NCBI GenBank assembly: GCA_900551495.1
Contig: URWG01000067.1
Location: 1-9,295 of the forward strand
Direction: 5' to 3'
DNA from: an uncultured Eubacteriales bacterium
Lineage (GTDB): Bacteria > Bacillota > Clostridia > Oscillospirales > Oscillospiraceae
Length of the DNA: 9,295 nucleotides
The notes beneath the pieces were generated by a model, which was not told the DNA's origin, made no database searches, and saw only the letters and a list, made by a program, of their open reading frames with translations. Made by a program: the position numbers and the translations under genes. Each line of letters begins with the position of its first letter. The first letter of the stretch is position 1. Positions 1-6,105 of the stretch are shown here, piece by piece.

Positions 1-63
1 TTGCGGCGGCACTTAGCGCGGAGATGGGTGCCCTTTCACGTTCAATAACCCCGCCGCAGCGGG

Positions 64-107
64 CAAAATTGCAAAATATTCTTATTTATTCTCATTTTGC
101 AATTTTG
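64..107. repeat. 14-bp inverted repeat with AT-rich loop
   Basis: The 14-base arm CAAAATTGCAAAAT at 64-77 is matched perfectly by its reverse complement at 94-107, leaving a 16-base AT-rich loop. A smaller GC hairpin (CCCGC at 50-54 with GCGGG at 59-63) abuts it on the left, and the 22-bp hairpin 107-155 abuts it on the right. It lies downstream of the gap gene on the minus strand. It could be part of that gene's transcript-end region or part of a dispersed palindromic repeat. No gene is supported in positions 1-191. Confidence 0.6.
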
Positions 108-155
108 AGTTCCGTTTATCCAAAAGTCCGTCAGACTTTTGGATAAACGGAACTC
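107..155. repeat. 22-bp perfect inverted repeat (long hairpin)
   Basis: Positions 107-128 (starting GAGTTCCGTTTATCC) pair without mismatch with 134-155, leaving a 5-base loop, cgtca. This stem is longer than a typical intrinsic terminator and has no clear T-run on either side. It shares bases 152-155 with the next hairpin, so the two stems cannot both form fully. It may be a palindromic intergenic repeat element that also acts as the 3' boundary of the gap transcript. Confidence 0.65.
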
Positions 156-176
156 CCGCGGGAAGCCCGCGGGAGT
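152..176 (-). terminator. GC-rich hairpin just downstream of gap; possible terminator
   Basis: ACTCCCGCGGG (152-162) pairs with its reverse complement at 166-176 around a 3-base loop, 15 bases past the gap stop codon in the direction of gap transcription. The 11-bp GC-rich stem is strong. The tract that follows on the minus strand (TCCGTTTAT) is only weakly U-rich, so classic intrinsic termination is plausible but not clear-cut. The next hairpin in line (107-155) may contribute. Confidence 0.5.
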
Positions 177-191
177 CGAAATATTGGAGAA

Positions 192-1223
192 TTACAGCAG
201 CGTGGAGAAGTGCTTGATGGTGCGGACCATCTGAGAAACGTAGGAGTTCTCGTTGTCGTACCAGGAAACGACCTGCACCTGCGTGGTGCCGTTTTCGAGG
301 TTGACGACCATGGTCTGAGTGGCATCAAACAGGGAGCCGAAGCGCATACCGATGACGTCGGAGGAGACGATCTGGTCTTCGTTGTAGCCGAAGGACTCGG
401 TGGCTTCCTTCTTCATCTGCGCGTTGATCTCGTCAACGGAGACGGTGCCCTTCACGATGGCGTTGAGGATGGTGGTGGAGCCGGTCGGGGTCGGAACACG
501 CTGTGCCGCACCGATGAGCTTGCCGTTCAGCTCGGGGATGACCAAGCCGATCGCCTTCGCAGCGCCGGTGGAGTTCGGGACGATGTTGACAGCACCCGCA
601 CGGCTGCGGCGGAGGTCGCCCTTACGCTGCGGACCGTCGAGGATCATTTGATCGCCGGTGTAGGCGTGGATGGTGCACATAATGCCGGACTCGATGGGAG
701 CGAGGTCATTCAGAGCCTTTGCCATCGGAGCGAGGCAGTTGGTGGTGCAGGAAGCGGCGGAGATGATGTGGTCTTCCTTGGTCAGGGTCTCGTGGTTGAC
801 GTTATAAACGATGGTGGGCAGGTCGTTGCCGGCGGGAGCGGAAATAACGACCTTCTTGGCGCCGGCGTCGATGTGCGCCTGTGCCTTTGCCTTGCTGGTG
901 TAGAAGCCGGTGCACTCGAGCACGACGTCAACGCCCAGCTTGCCCCAGGGCAGCTCAGCCGCGTTGGGCATCTTGTAGATGACGACCTTTTTGCCGTCAA
1001 CGACAATGTAGTTGTCCTCGCCTTCGCCCTCGTTGTAATCGACCGTGTGACCCATTGCAACGTAGTTGCCCTGCGTGGAGTCGTACTTGAGAAGGTGCGC
1101 CAGCATCTTTGCAGAGGTCAGGTCGTTGATGGCAACGATCTCATAGCCCTCGGCGCCGAACATCTGACGGAACGCCAGACGACCGATTCTGCCAAAACCA
1201 TTGATAGCAACTTTTACAGACAT
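192..1223 (-). CDS. gap: Type I glyceraldehyde-3-phosphate dehydrogenase
   Basis: This is NAD-dependent phosphorylating GAPDH, which converts glyceraldehyde 3-phosphate, phosphate and NAD+ to 1,3-bisphosphoglycerate in cytoplasmic glycolysis. The 343-residue length is normal for the family. The Rossmann motif NGFGRIGR is at residues 8-15 and Asp34 (in IND) is the usual mark of NAD preference. The catalytic loop SAASCTTNCLAP places the nucleophile at Cys159, with the partner His186 in HAYTGDQ. The phosphate-binding NSTGAAKA follows near 217-224, and the C-terminal WYDNE is at 321-325. The start is set by a GGAGGA Shine-Dalgarno at 1231-1236. It has its own predicted promoter and seems to be a single-gene unit unrelated to the methyl-transfer operon. 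Identification is certain; only its glycolytic versus gluconeogenic emphasis is open. Confidence 0.98.
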   Translation of the reverse strand: MSVKVAINGFGRIGRLAFRQMFGAEGYEIVAINDLTSAKMLAHLLKYDSTQGNYVAMGHTVDYNEGEGEDNYIVVDGKKVVIYKMPNAAELPWGKLGVDVVLECTGFYTSKAKAQAHIDAGAKKVVISAPAGNDLPTIVYNVNHETLTKEDHIISAASCTTNCLAPMAKALNDLAPIESGIMCTIHAYTGDQMILDGPQRKGDLRRSRAGAVNIVPNSTGAAKAIGLVIPELNGKLIGAAQRVPTPTGSTTILNAIVKGTVSVDEINAQMKKEATESFGYNEDQIVSSDVIGMRFGSLFDATQTMVVNLENGTTQVQVVSWYDNENSYVSQMVRTIKHFSTLL

Positions 1224-1285
1224 TTTGTTTTCCTCCAGTTATTCCGCAGCGCAGAGCGCCGCAGTAATGATTTCTCAACATCACT

Positions 1286-1314
1286 ATTATATACGAAGCC
1301 GCGCCGCCGCGCAA
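1286..1314 (-). promoter_or_regulatory. Predicted sigma-A promoter of gap
   Basis: On the minus strand TTGCGC (1309-1314) is separated by exactly 17 bases from a perfect TATAAT (1286-1291). The start point would be near 1279, giving a leader of about 55 nt to the gap ATG. The -35 matches consensus at only three positions, but the -10 and spacing are ideal. The spacer is strikingly GC-rich (GGCGGCGCGG). Confidence 0.6.
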
Positions 1315-1374
1315 CTGTCATTTTTCATCAATTTTTGCAAATTTTACCTGTTTTTTTAATCGCTTTTGTTGGAA

Positions 1375-1875
1375 TCAGCCAACCGCCGACAGGAAGAGGC
1401 GGGTACGGTCGAGGTGTGTCGGGTCGATGGTCAGACTGCCGCCCTCGGTGCCGTCCGTGCGGGACAGCACAAGCTCGACCGACGTTGTGCCGTCGCGCAG
1501 AACAAACGCCGTCGATACCTCGATCGTCGCTCCGGAAGCCACCGCGTCAAGCTGCGTGTCGCTTGTCTGCTTTGACGCGTCGGAATCGAGAAATACCGAG
1601 GTATGCTCCAAGGCTTCCCCGTTCTGCGCCGCCGCCTCCTCGACCCGACCGACATAGGAGATCGGGTCGGCGCTGTTGTTGGCAAAGTCAAAGGTCACAA
1701 CGAGGACCTCCTGCTCCTCCATGCCGGTCGTGTCCGTCACAACATAGGCGGACTTATAGCGCAAAGAGCTGTCACCGAGGTCGATCAGGTCAGCGTTTTT
1801 TCTGCCGCAGCCCGCGAGGGAAAGCAGCATGAGCGCCGTGGCGAGCAAGAAAAGCGATTTTTTCAGATGTTTCAT
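1375..1875 (-). CDS. Small lipoprotein, DUF5067-like
   Basis: The 166-residue product begins with a lipoprotein signal peptide: basic MKHLKK, a hydrophobic stretch at about 7-20, and the lipobox LAGC with the lipidated Cys at residue 23. It should therefore be anchored to the outer face of the membrane. The mature part is one beta-rich domain. Its pattern VVTFDFANNS (about 59-68), a conserved-looking QNGEALEHT (84-92), then GATIEVSTAFVLRD resembles the DUF5067/DUF4352-type immunoglobulin-like domains common in Clostridia lipoproteins. The family is recalled from memory and not searched; function is unknown. A strong AGGAGG at 1883-1888 precedes the ATG by 7 bases. The gene follows the AraC regulator by 43 bases on the same strand and may be co-transcribed, but nothing in it points to methyl transfer. 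Confidence 0.85.
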   Translation of the reverse strand: MKHLKKSLFLLATALMLLSLAGCGRKNADLIDLGDSSLRYKSAYVVTDTTGMEEQEVLVVTFDFANNSADPISYVGRVEEAAAQNGEALEHTSVFLDSDASKQTSDTQLDAVASGATIEVSTAFVLRDGTTSVELVLSRTDGTEGGSLTIDPTHLDRTRLFLSAVG

Positions 1876-1918
1876 GTTTGTTCCTCCTCAATTTCTGTTA
1901 TTTCAAGCGCCGTCCGAC

Positions 1919-3169
1919 TCAGGAGCGATACTGCCCCGGGGAAAGTCCGGTGTGCTGCTTAAAGACCTTACTGAAATAGCTTTGATCGGAGAAGCCGACC
2001 GCGACGGCAATCTCCTTGAGCGAATACCGCGTTGAAAGCAGCAGGCGCTTGCTCTCCTCTACCCGCACCCGACAGAGGTGCTCGCGGAAGGTGCAGCCCA
2101 CCATCCGTCGAAACAGCGCCGAGAAATAGTTCGGGCTGACGTTGACCTGCTTCGCCACGCCCTCAAGCGTCAGCCCCGTCCCGTAATTTGACGCGATATA
2201 TTGCAGTGCCGCACGGACGTAGGCATTTCCCTTGTCACGTCCGCCGAACATGGCGTCCATGAAGCTCTCCACCATGTCCTGTAAAAGATAGCACAGCTCA
2301 TCCAAGCTCTGCTCCTGTCCCATCAGCGTCGCAAATTTACCATTCAGCTCGTAGATGGCGGCAGTGCCCGCGCCGCCGTCGATGGCAACGCGCGACAGGA
2401 GCGTCGTCAGCTCGATGGCGTGCGTGCGGACGGACTCGACCTTGCCGCCCTCGCTGAACAGGACGTGCCCGATCAGCTCGTTGAGCAGCGCCTTCGCCTG
2501 CCGAATGTCGCCCGTCCGCACCTTGATGAGCAGCTCGGACTCCTTTTCATAGAAAAACTGCTGCGACGGCGAGGATTTCTGCTCCTTATATAATTGAATC
2601 GTCTCGTTGATGCGCGACTGCTGGTAGAGCTTTTCCTGTGATTTGAGCAGCAGCACGCGCTCCGCCGGCAGCAGCGGCGCGAGCAGATACTCCGTCAGCT
2701 CCTGCAGGTGCTTGACCTTGCCCGGCGGCAGGATCGGCAGCGCGGGCAGCTCGTCGTACAGCTCCAGCACGTTTTTCGGCGAGAGCCGATAGGTGTCGGC
2801 AAGCCCGCTGACAAGGGTACTGTCCGGCGTGTCCATCAGGAAAGGTCCCAAAATGACGCTGCCGAGCAGTCGGGCGCGGTTAATCAGCGGAAAGGTGATC
2901 AGATTCAGGTTCGCGGGACAGGAAAACACGTACGCCCCGCCGATGACCCGCGCCCGCTCGCCCGCGTCCGTGCAGAGCTTGGTGCAGACATGGCGCGGAA
3001 AGACCGTTTGATTGACCATGGTGCAATAGGGCGTCGGGAAGCCGAAGGAAAGCAGCTCGCCGCCGTTCTCGTCGATCATGTGGATCGGCAGTCCCATCAG
3101 CTCGTGCAGCGTGGAGAGAATGCGCTCGATGCGCTTCTCCGAGATCAGCGTAAAAATTCCTGCGGGCAT
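1919..3169 (-). CDS. AraC-family regulator with PocR-type sensor domain
   Basis: This 416-residue protein is probably the local transcription activator. Residues about 10-165 resemble the PocR sensory domain, as in the regulator of cobalamin and propanediol genes: a cysteine-containing segment (VCTKLC at 61-66), YVFSCPANLNLITFPL (80-95), then GSVILGPF (103-110). A linker follows, with a possibly helical stretch at 165-215. The C-terminal 100 residues (about 317-416) form two AraC helix-turn-helix units: TLEGVAKQVNVSPNYFSALF (334-353) and SLKEIAVAVGFSDQSYFSKVFKQHTGLSP (383-411). The ATG follows GGAGGA at 3176-3181. The gene diverges from the corrinoid methyltransferase operon, and shared motifs occur in both local promoter regions. 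PocR domains are thought to bind small ligands, so the inducer may be the methylated substrate or a corrinoid; that is inference. Confidence 0.9.
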   Translation of the reverse strand: MPAGIFTLISEKRIERILSTLHELMGLPIHMIDENGGELLSFGFPTPYCTMVNQTVFPRHVCTKLCTDAGERARVIGGAYVFSCPANLNLITFPLINRARLLGSVILGPFLMDTPDSTLVSGLADTYRLSPKNVLELYDELPALPILPPGKVKHLQELTEYLLAPLLPAERVLLLKSQEKLYQQSRINETIQLYKEQKSSPSQQFFYEKESELLIKVRTGDIRQAKALLNELIGHVLFSEGGKVESVRTHAIELTTLLSRVAIDGGAGTAAIYELNGKFATLMGQEQSLDELCYLLQDMVESFMDAMFGGRDKGNAYVRAALQYIASNYGTGLTLEGVAKQVNVSPNYFSALFRRMVGCTFREHLCRVRVEESKRLLLSTRYSLKEIAVAVGFSDQSYFSKVFKQHTGLSPGQYRS

Positions 3170-3197
3170 GGGGAATCCTCCGAAATTACCAAAAATC

Positions 3198-3238
3198 GTT
3201 GTTTTTTACAATACAGGTATTTTTGTCGTTCGTATAAT
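3198..3238 (+). promoter_or_regulatory. Predicted activator-dependent promoter of the methyl-transfer operon
   Basis: A perfect TATAAT at 3233-3238 lies 17 bases after AATACA (3210-3215), a poor -35 that keeps only the ACA half of consensus. The AATACA is the end of ACAATACA (3208-3215), which recurs at the same distance from the -10 of the corrinoid gene. A good -10 with a weak -35 covered by a repeated motif is the usual layout of an AraC-type activator site overlapping -35. The leader to the ATG at 3306 would be about 60 nt. Confidence 0.55.
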
Positions 3239-3241
3239 AAC

Positions 3242-3270
3242 AATATACCGAATTGCGTAGAAAAAAGCAA
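3242..3270 (-). promoter_or_regulatory. Predicted promoter of the AraC/PocR regulator gene
   Basis: On the minus strand TTGCTT (3265-3270) is 17 bases from TATATT (3242-3247). The -10 lies only three bases from the plus-strand -10 (3233-3238), so the two promoters overlap face to face and two polymerases could not occupy them together. The -35 overlaps the motif copy at 3252-3273, as expected if the regulator controls its own gene. Confidence 0.45.
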
Positions 3271-3273
3271 TAC
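3252..3273. promoter_or_regulatory. Candidate regulator-binding site (GTAGAAAA motif, copy A)
   Basis: GTAGAAAAAAGCAATAC (3257-3273) agrees with copy C at 4387-4403 in 14 of 17 positions. It sits inside a dyad, ATTGC (3252-3256) with GCAAT (3267-3271). It lies downstream of the plus-strand -10 and over the -35 of the regulator promoter, a position suited to autorepression or to switching between the divergent promoters. The binding protein is inferred to be the PocR/AraC regulator. Confidence 0.4.
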
Positions 3274-3305
3274 TATTTTCGAAAAAACAGCGAAGGGAGC
3301 ACATT

Positions 3306-4352
3306 ATGACACATTACGAACGCGTTGTTGCCGCACTGTCCCACAAGGAAGCTGACCGCGTGCCGGTCTATCCGATCCTCGCGGGGATCAACCGCAAGCT
3401 GGTCAACGCCACCTATCCGCAATGGTCGCAGGACGCGGCGACCTGTGCGGCGGGCTTTCTGAAAACCGCAGAGGAGTTTGACATCGACTGCCTCGTCACG
3501 CTGATCGACCTCTCCGTCGAGTGCGACGCATGGGGGCAGAAGCTCATCTACCCCGAAAACGAGGCGGCGCACCCCGACTATTCCGACCTTGTGATTCAGG
3601 ACATTGACGATTACGCAAAAATCCAAAAGGTCGATTGGCGTCAGAGCGAGCGCATGAAGATGCACGTTGACGTCTGCAAGCGGCTGGTCGCGGAGAAGAA
3701 GGGCAAGCTGCCCATCGTTGCCTTCGTGTTCGGACCGCTCGGTACGCTCTCGATGCTGCGCAATCAGCAGGATATGTATATGGACCTCTACGACGACCCC
3801 GACGCCGTGAAGGAGGCAACATGGCGCGTCGCCGAGACGCTTGCCGACTATGTTGCCGCGCTTTGCGACACCGGCGTGGACGCGATCATGTGGGACACGC
3901 TCTTCGCCAGCGGCTCGATCATGAGCAAAAGCATGTGGGACGAGGTCGAGGGCGTGCCGATGGAGATGCTCGCCGAGGTCGTCCGCAAGCACGGCTGCAT
4001 GAACATGATCCACAACTGCGGTCAGCGCATCTATTTTGACGTACAGATCGACCGTATCCGGCCCGCTGCCATCTCCTTCCTCTATCCGCCCGACGACTGC
4101 ACGAGCTTTGCCGAGTGCAAGGAAAAATACGGCGACAAGGTCACGCTCATCGGCTGCGTCACGCCCGCCAACGCCGTTATCGGCACGGACGAGGAGTGGG
4201 ACACCCAGTGCCGCGACCAGATCGACGCCATGGCGAAGGGCGGCGGCTTCATGCTTGCGACAGGCTGCGAATATCCCGCGAACGCCTCGTTCGACCGTGC
4301 CCGTCGGATGATCGATATTGCAAAAACCTACGGTGTTTACGGGCAGGAGTAA
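3306..4352 (+). CDS. UroD-fold corrinoid methyltransferase (MtaA/CmuA-like), first copy
   Basis: The 348-residue product belongs to the uroporphyrinogen decarboxylase superfamily, in the branch that moves methyl groups to or from protein-bound corrinoids (MtaA, MtbA, MtsA, CmuA). The opening MTHYERVVAALSHKEADRVP is typical of the branch, and the HemE N-terminal arginine motif is absent, so haem synthesis is unlikely. Zinc ligands fit the family pattern H-x-C-x(n)-C: His236 and Cys238 in HNCGQ, and Cys321 in ATGCEYP. In MtaA this zinc activates the thiol of coenzyme M; most bacteria lack coenzyme M, so the partner here may be another thiol or thioether. The start follows GGGAG at 3295-3299. 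It is the first gene of the cluster, followed after 123 bases by the corrinoid protein. Donor and acceptor cannot be assigned. Confidence 0.88.
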   Translation: MTHYERVVAALSHKEADRVPVYPILAGINRKLVNATYPQWSQDAATCAAGFLKTAEEFDIDCLVTLIDLSVECDAWGQKLIYPENEAAHPDYSDLVIQDIDDYAKIQKVDWRQSERMKMHVDVCKRLVAEKKGKLPIVAFVFGPLGTLSMLRNQQDMYMDLYDDPDAVKEATWRVAETLADYVAALCDTGVDAIMWDTLFASGSIMSKSMWDEVEGVPMEMLAEVVRKHGCMNMIHNCGQRIYFDVQIDRIRPAAISFLYPPDDCTSFAECKEKYGDKVTLIGCVTPANAVIGTDEEWDTQCRDQIDAMAKGGGFMLATGCEYPANASFDRARRMIDIAKTYGVYGQE

Positions 4353-4366
4353 CTGTTCAATAGTCC

Positions 4367-4427
4367 GTAGAAAATTGCAAATTATTGTAGAAAATCACAA
4401 TACACATTCTGCCGAATGGAGTATACT
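4367..4427 (+). promoter_or_regulatory. Promoter and tandem motif sites before the corrinoid protein gene
   Basis: Two copies of the GTAGAAAA motif start exactly 20 bases apart: GTAGAAAATTGCAA (4367-4380, copy B) and GTAGAAAATCACAATAC (4387-4403, copy C). Copy C lies in a dyad, ATTGT (4384-4388) with ACAAT (4397-4401). Its end, ACAATACA (4397-4404), is 17 bases from a good -10, TATACT (4422-4427), as in the upstream promoter. Two sites two helical turns apart, with the nearer one over -35, suggest direct activation by an AraC-type dimer and an extra internal promoter for the corrinoid protein. Confidence 0.5.
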
Positions 4428-4475
4428 TAATTTTGTCAAGCATACTACAACAAACGATACAAGCAGGAGGAAGCT

Positions 4476-5105
4476 ATGGATCTTCACGAAATTTCTCTCA
4501 ATGTACAGGCAGGTAAGGCAAAGATCGTCAAGACGCTTGTGCAGCAAGCGATCGACGAGGGCATCCCCGCGTCCGACATTTTGGAGCAGGGCTTGCTCGA
4601 CGGCATGAGCGTGATCGGTGAAAAATTCAAGAACAACGAGGTTTTTGTTCCCGAGGTGCTGGTCGCTGCCCGCGCCATGAACATGGGAACGAGCGTGCTC
4701 AAGCCCCTGCTGAGTCAGAGCGGCGTGAAGGCGACGGGCAAGGTCTGCATCGGCACCGTCCGCGGCGACCTGCACGACATCGGCAAGAATCTGGTCAAAA
4801 TGATGCTCGAAGGCAAGGGCTTTGAGGTCATCGACCTCGGCACCGACGTTGCGCCGGAGACGTTCATTCAGACCGCGATTGAGCAGGACTGCCAGTTTAT
4901 CTGCTGCTCTGCCCTGCTGACCACGACGATGGGCGTTATGAAGGAAGTCGTCGAGGCGGCGGAGAATGCCGGCATCCGCGACAAGGTGACCATCATGGTC
5001 GGCGGCGCACCCGTGACGGAGGCATTCTGTGAGCAAATCGGCGCCGACGTCTATACGCCCGATGCGGCGACGGCGGCAGAGCGTGCGCTCTCTATGTGCA
5101 ATTAA
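4476..5105 (+). CDS. Corrinoid (B12-binding) protein, MtaC/MtbC type
   Basis: This 209-residue protein carries the methyl group between the methyltransferases on a bound corrinoid cofactor. Residues about 1-88 form the helical cap domain of the methionine-synthase type, with VPEVLVAARAMNMG at 58-71. Residues about 89-205 form the Rossmann-like B12 domain. The signature DLHDIGKN (98-105) supplies the lower axial cobalt ligand His100; SALLTT (145-150) and VGGAPV (175-180) are the other cofactor-contacting loops. Length is normal for MtaC, MtbC and MttC proteins. A strong AGGAGG (4465-4470) precedes the ATG. It has a predicted promoter with tandem motif sites, and a stem-loop follows the stop codon; both would favour expression above the downstream genes, sensible for a protein used as a carrier. 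Its partner enzymes are most likely the two UroD-fold proteins. Confidence 0.95.
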   Translation: MDLHEISLNVQAGKAKIVKTLVQQAIDEGIPASDILEQGLLDGMSVIGEKFKNNEVFVPEVLVAARAMNMGTSVLKPLLSQSGVKATGKVCIGTVRGDLHDIGKNLVKMMLEGKGFEVIDLGTDVAPETFIQTAIEQDCQFICCSALLTTTMGVMKEVVEAAENAGIRDKVTIMVGGAPVTEAFCEQIGADVYTPDAATAAERALSMCN

Positions 5106-5116
5106 CGCAGCTCATC

Positions 5117-5177
5117 GAACACAGGGCACATCCTCACCCCGTTCTCGGGAAGGGGTGCTCTGTGTTCTTCTTATTAT
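5117..5177 (+). terminator. Stem-loop with U-rich tail between corrinoid protein and GTPase genes
   Basis: GAACACAGGGCAC (5117-5129) pairs with 5155-5167 over 13 bp, including one G-U wobble. A small inner hairpin CCCG-TTCT-CGGG is possible within the loop, and the alternative pairing CACCCC with GGGGTG competes with the inner stem. The tract TTCTTATTAT follows. It resembles an imperfect terminator that would let some polymerase through to the downstream genes; it could also protect the 3' end of the upstream mRNA. Confidence 0.6.
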
Positions 5178-5193
5178 CGGAGGCAACGGATTT

Positions 5194-6105
5194 ATGTCAG
5201 GTATTACACGGCTGGATGTTGTAACGGGCTTCCTCGGCGCGGGCAAGACGACGCTCGTCGCACGCTATGCGGCTTGGTTGAAGCGCCGCGGCATCTCCTA
5301 CTGTATTATTGAAAACGAATTCGGACGCGCCGGCGTGGACGGAGCGCTGCTTTCGGCGGACGGTGCGGATGTGCGCGAGATCTCCGGCGGCTGCGTCTGC
5401 TGCACGCTGAAGGTAACGCTGCACGATCTGCTCCGCGAGTTAAACGGCAAGGTCGATCGAATCATTTTGGAGCCGTCGGGACTGTTCTGCGGAGACGATC
5501 TGCTGGACATTCTGCACAGTCCGGACTGCGGCGTTGCGGAGGGGATGTGGGTTTGCGTCCTCGACCCGCCGGCTGCGGCGGCAATGAGCGAGGAGGACCG
5601 CGCCGTGCTCGAAAGCGAGCTGTTTGCAGCCGGAAGCGTCGTCGTCAGCAAGGCGCAGTACGCCGATGCGGAGGAGCTGGACGCCGCCCGTGCCTGTATC
5701 GCGGCGCTCTCTCCCCTGCCCGCCGGCTGGACCGCGCCGTGGGACACCTTGGAGGACGACGCATGGTTTTCGGCAATGCAGGCGGCGGGAACGGTCGAGC
5801 GGGCGCATACGCGCAGACGCTTTGACCACGCGGCAATGTTCCAAAGCGCCTGTCTGTCTCCGAACGGCGTTTACTCCGAGGAAGAGCTGCGGCAGGTGCT
5901 GGAACGCTCGGTCCGTCCCGAGGTCGGCGCGGTCAGCCGCATCAAGGGCACCGTCGCCGCCGCACAGGGCTGCTGGCGCGTGAACTGTACGCCCGGCTGC
6001 ATCGGCTACAGCCCTGCCGCGGAGGAAACACAGCCCGTGCTGAACTTCATCGGGCGCGGACTGGACCGCCGCCTGCTGCGTACGCTTTGGAGGGTCGGAC
6101 AATGA
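5194..6105 (+). CDS. CobW-like G3E-family GTPase
   Basis: The 303-residue product is a P-loop GTPase of the G3E group (CobW, HypB, UreG and MeaB relatives), which load metals or cofactors into proteins. Walker A is GFLGAGKTT (12-20). IENEFGRAGVD (39-49) and the metal-binding CxCC (GGCVCC, Cys67, Cys69 and Cys70) are typical of CobW/COG0523 proteins. EPSGL (93-97) forms the Walker B region. The guanine-specificity motif NKxD is degenerate, reading SKAQ at 152-155. A CobW C-terminal-type domain follows (about 205-300, ending in FIGRGLDRRLLRTLW), with no His-rich metal tail. The ATG at 5194 was chosen for its GGAGG at 5179-5183; the open frame upstream overlaps the corrinoid gene and lacks homology. 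It overlaps the next gene by ATGA. Possible roles are zinc delivery to the methyltransferases or corrinoid loading; neither is proven. Confidence 0.85.
   Translation: MSGITRLDVVTGFLGAGKTTLVARYAAWLKRRGISYCIIENEFGRAGVDGALLSADGADVREISGGCVCCTLKVTLHDLLRELNGKVDRIILEPSGLFCGDDLLDILHSPDCGVAEGMWVCVLDPPAAAAMSEEDRAVLESELFAAGSVVVSKAQYADAEELDAARACIAALSPLPAGWTAPWDTLEDDAWFSAMQAAGTVERAHTRRRFDHAAMFQSACLSPNGVYSEEELRQVLERSVRPEVGAVSRIKGTVAAAQGCWRVNCTPGCIGYSPAAEETQPVLNFIGRGLDRRLLRTLWRVGQ

Noticed and set aside
1..48. Possible gene tail on the plus strand ending in TAA at 46-48
   Set aside because: Only 15 codons are visible, with no recognisable sequence; the following hairpin (50-63) is short and lacks a T-run, so it is too little to call.
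1321..1374. Terminator between the lipoprotein and gap genes
   Set aside because: The stretch is A/T-rich with a near-palindrome around TTTGCAAA but no GC stem or U-tract in the minus direction.
210..1832. 540-codon open frame on the plus strand antisense to gap and the lipoprotein gene
   Set aside because: It is the mirror of strongly coding GC-rich genes, has no recognisable domain, is rich in low-complexity V/G/D/R stretches, and covers the gap promoter.
3306..4352. Uroporphyrinogen decarboxylase (hemE) for haem synthesis
   Set aside because: The HemE N-terminal arginine motif is absent, the H-x-C...C zinc motif of methyltransferases is present, and the neighbours are corrinoid methyl-transfer genes with no haem genes.
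3252..4403. CRISPR-like repeats from the GTAGAAAA copies
   Set aside because: Only a few short imperfect copies with irregular spacing at promoters; regulatory sites explain them better.
4395..5036. 213-codon minus-strand open frame opposite the corrinoid protein gene
   Set aside because: The plus strand encodes an unmistakable B12-binding protein with the DLHDIG motif; the antisense product has no known features.
5029..5193. Upstream extension of the GTPase gene
   Set aside because: It would overlap the end of the corrinoid gene and translate the intergenic stem-loop; the ATG at 5194 has a GGAGG at proper distance and begins the family's N-terminus.
6087..6101. TTG start for the DUF2284 gene
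   Set aside because: The TTG lies inside the TTGGAGGG Shine-Dalgarno that serves the ATG at 6102, which also overlaps the previous stop codon as ATGA.
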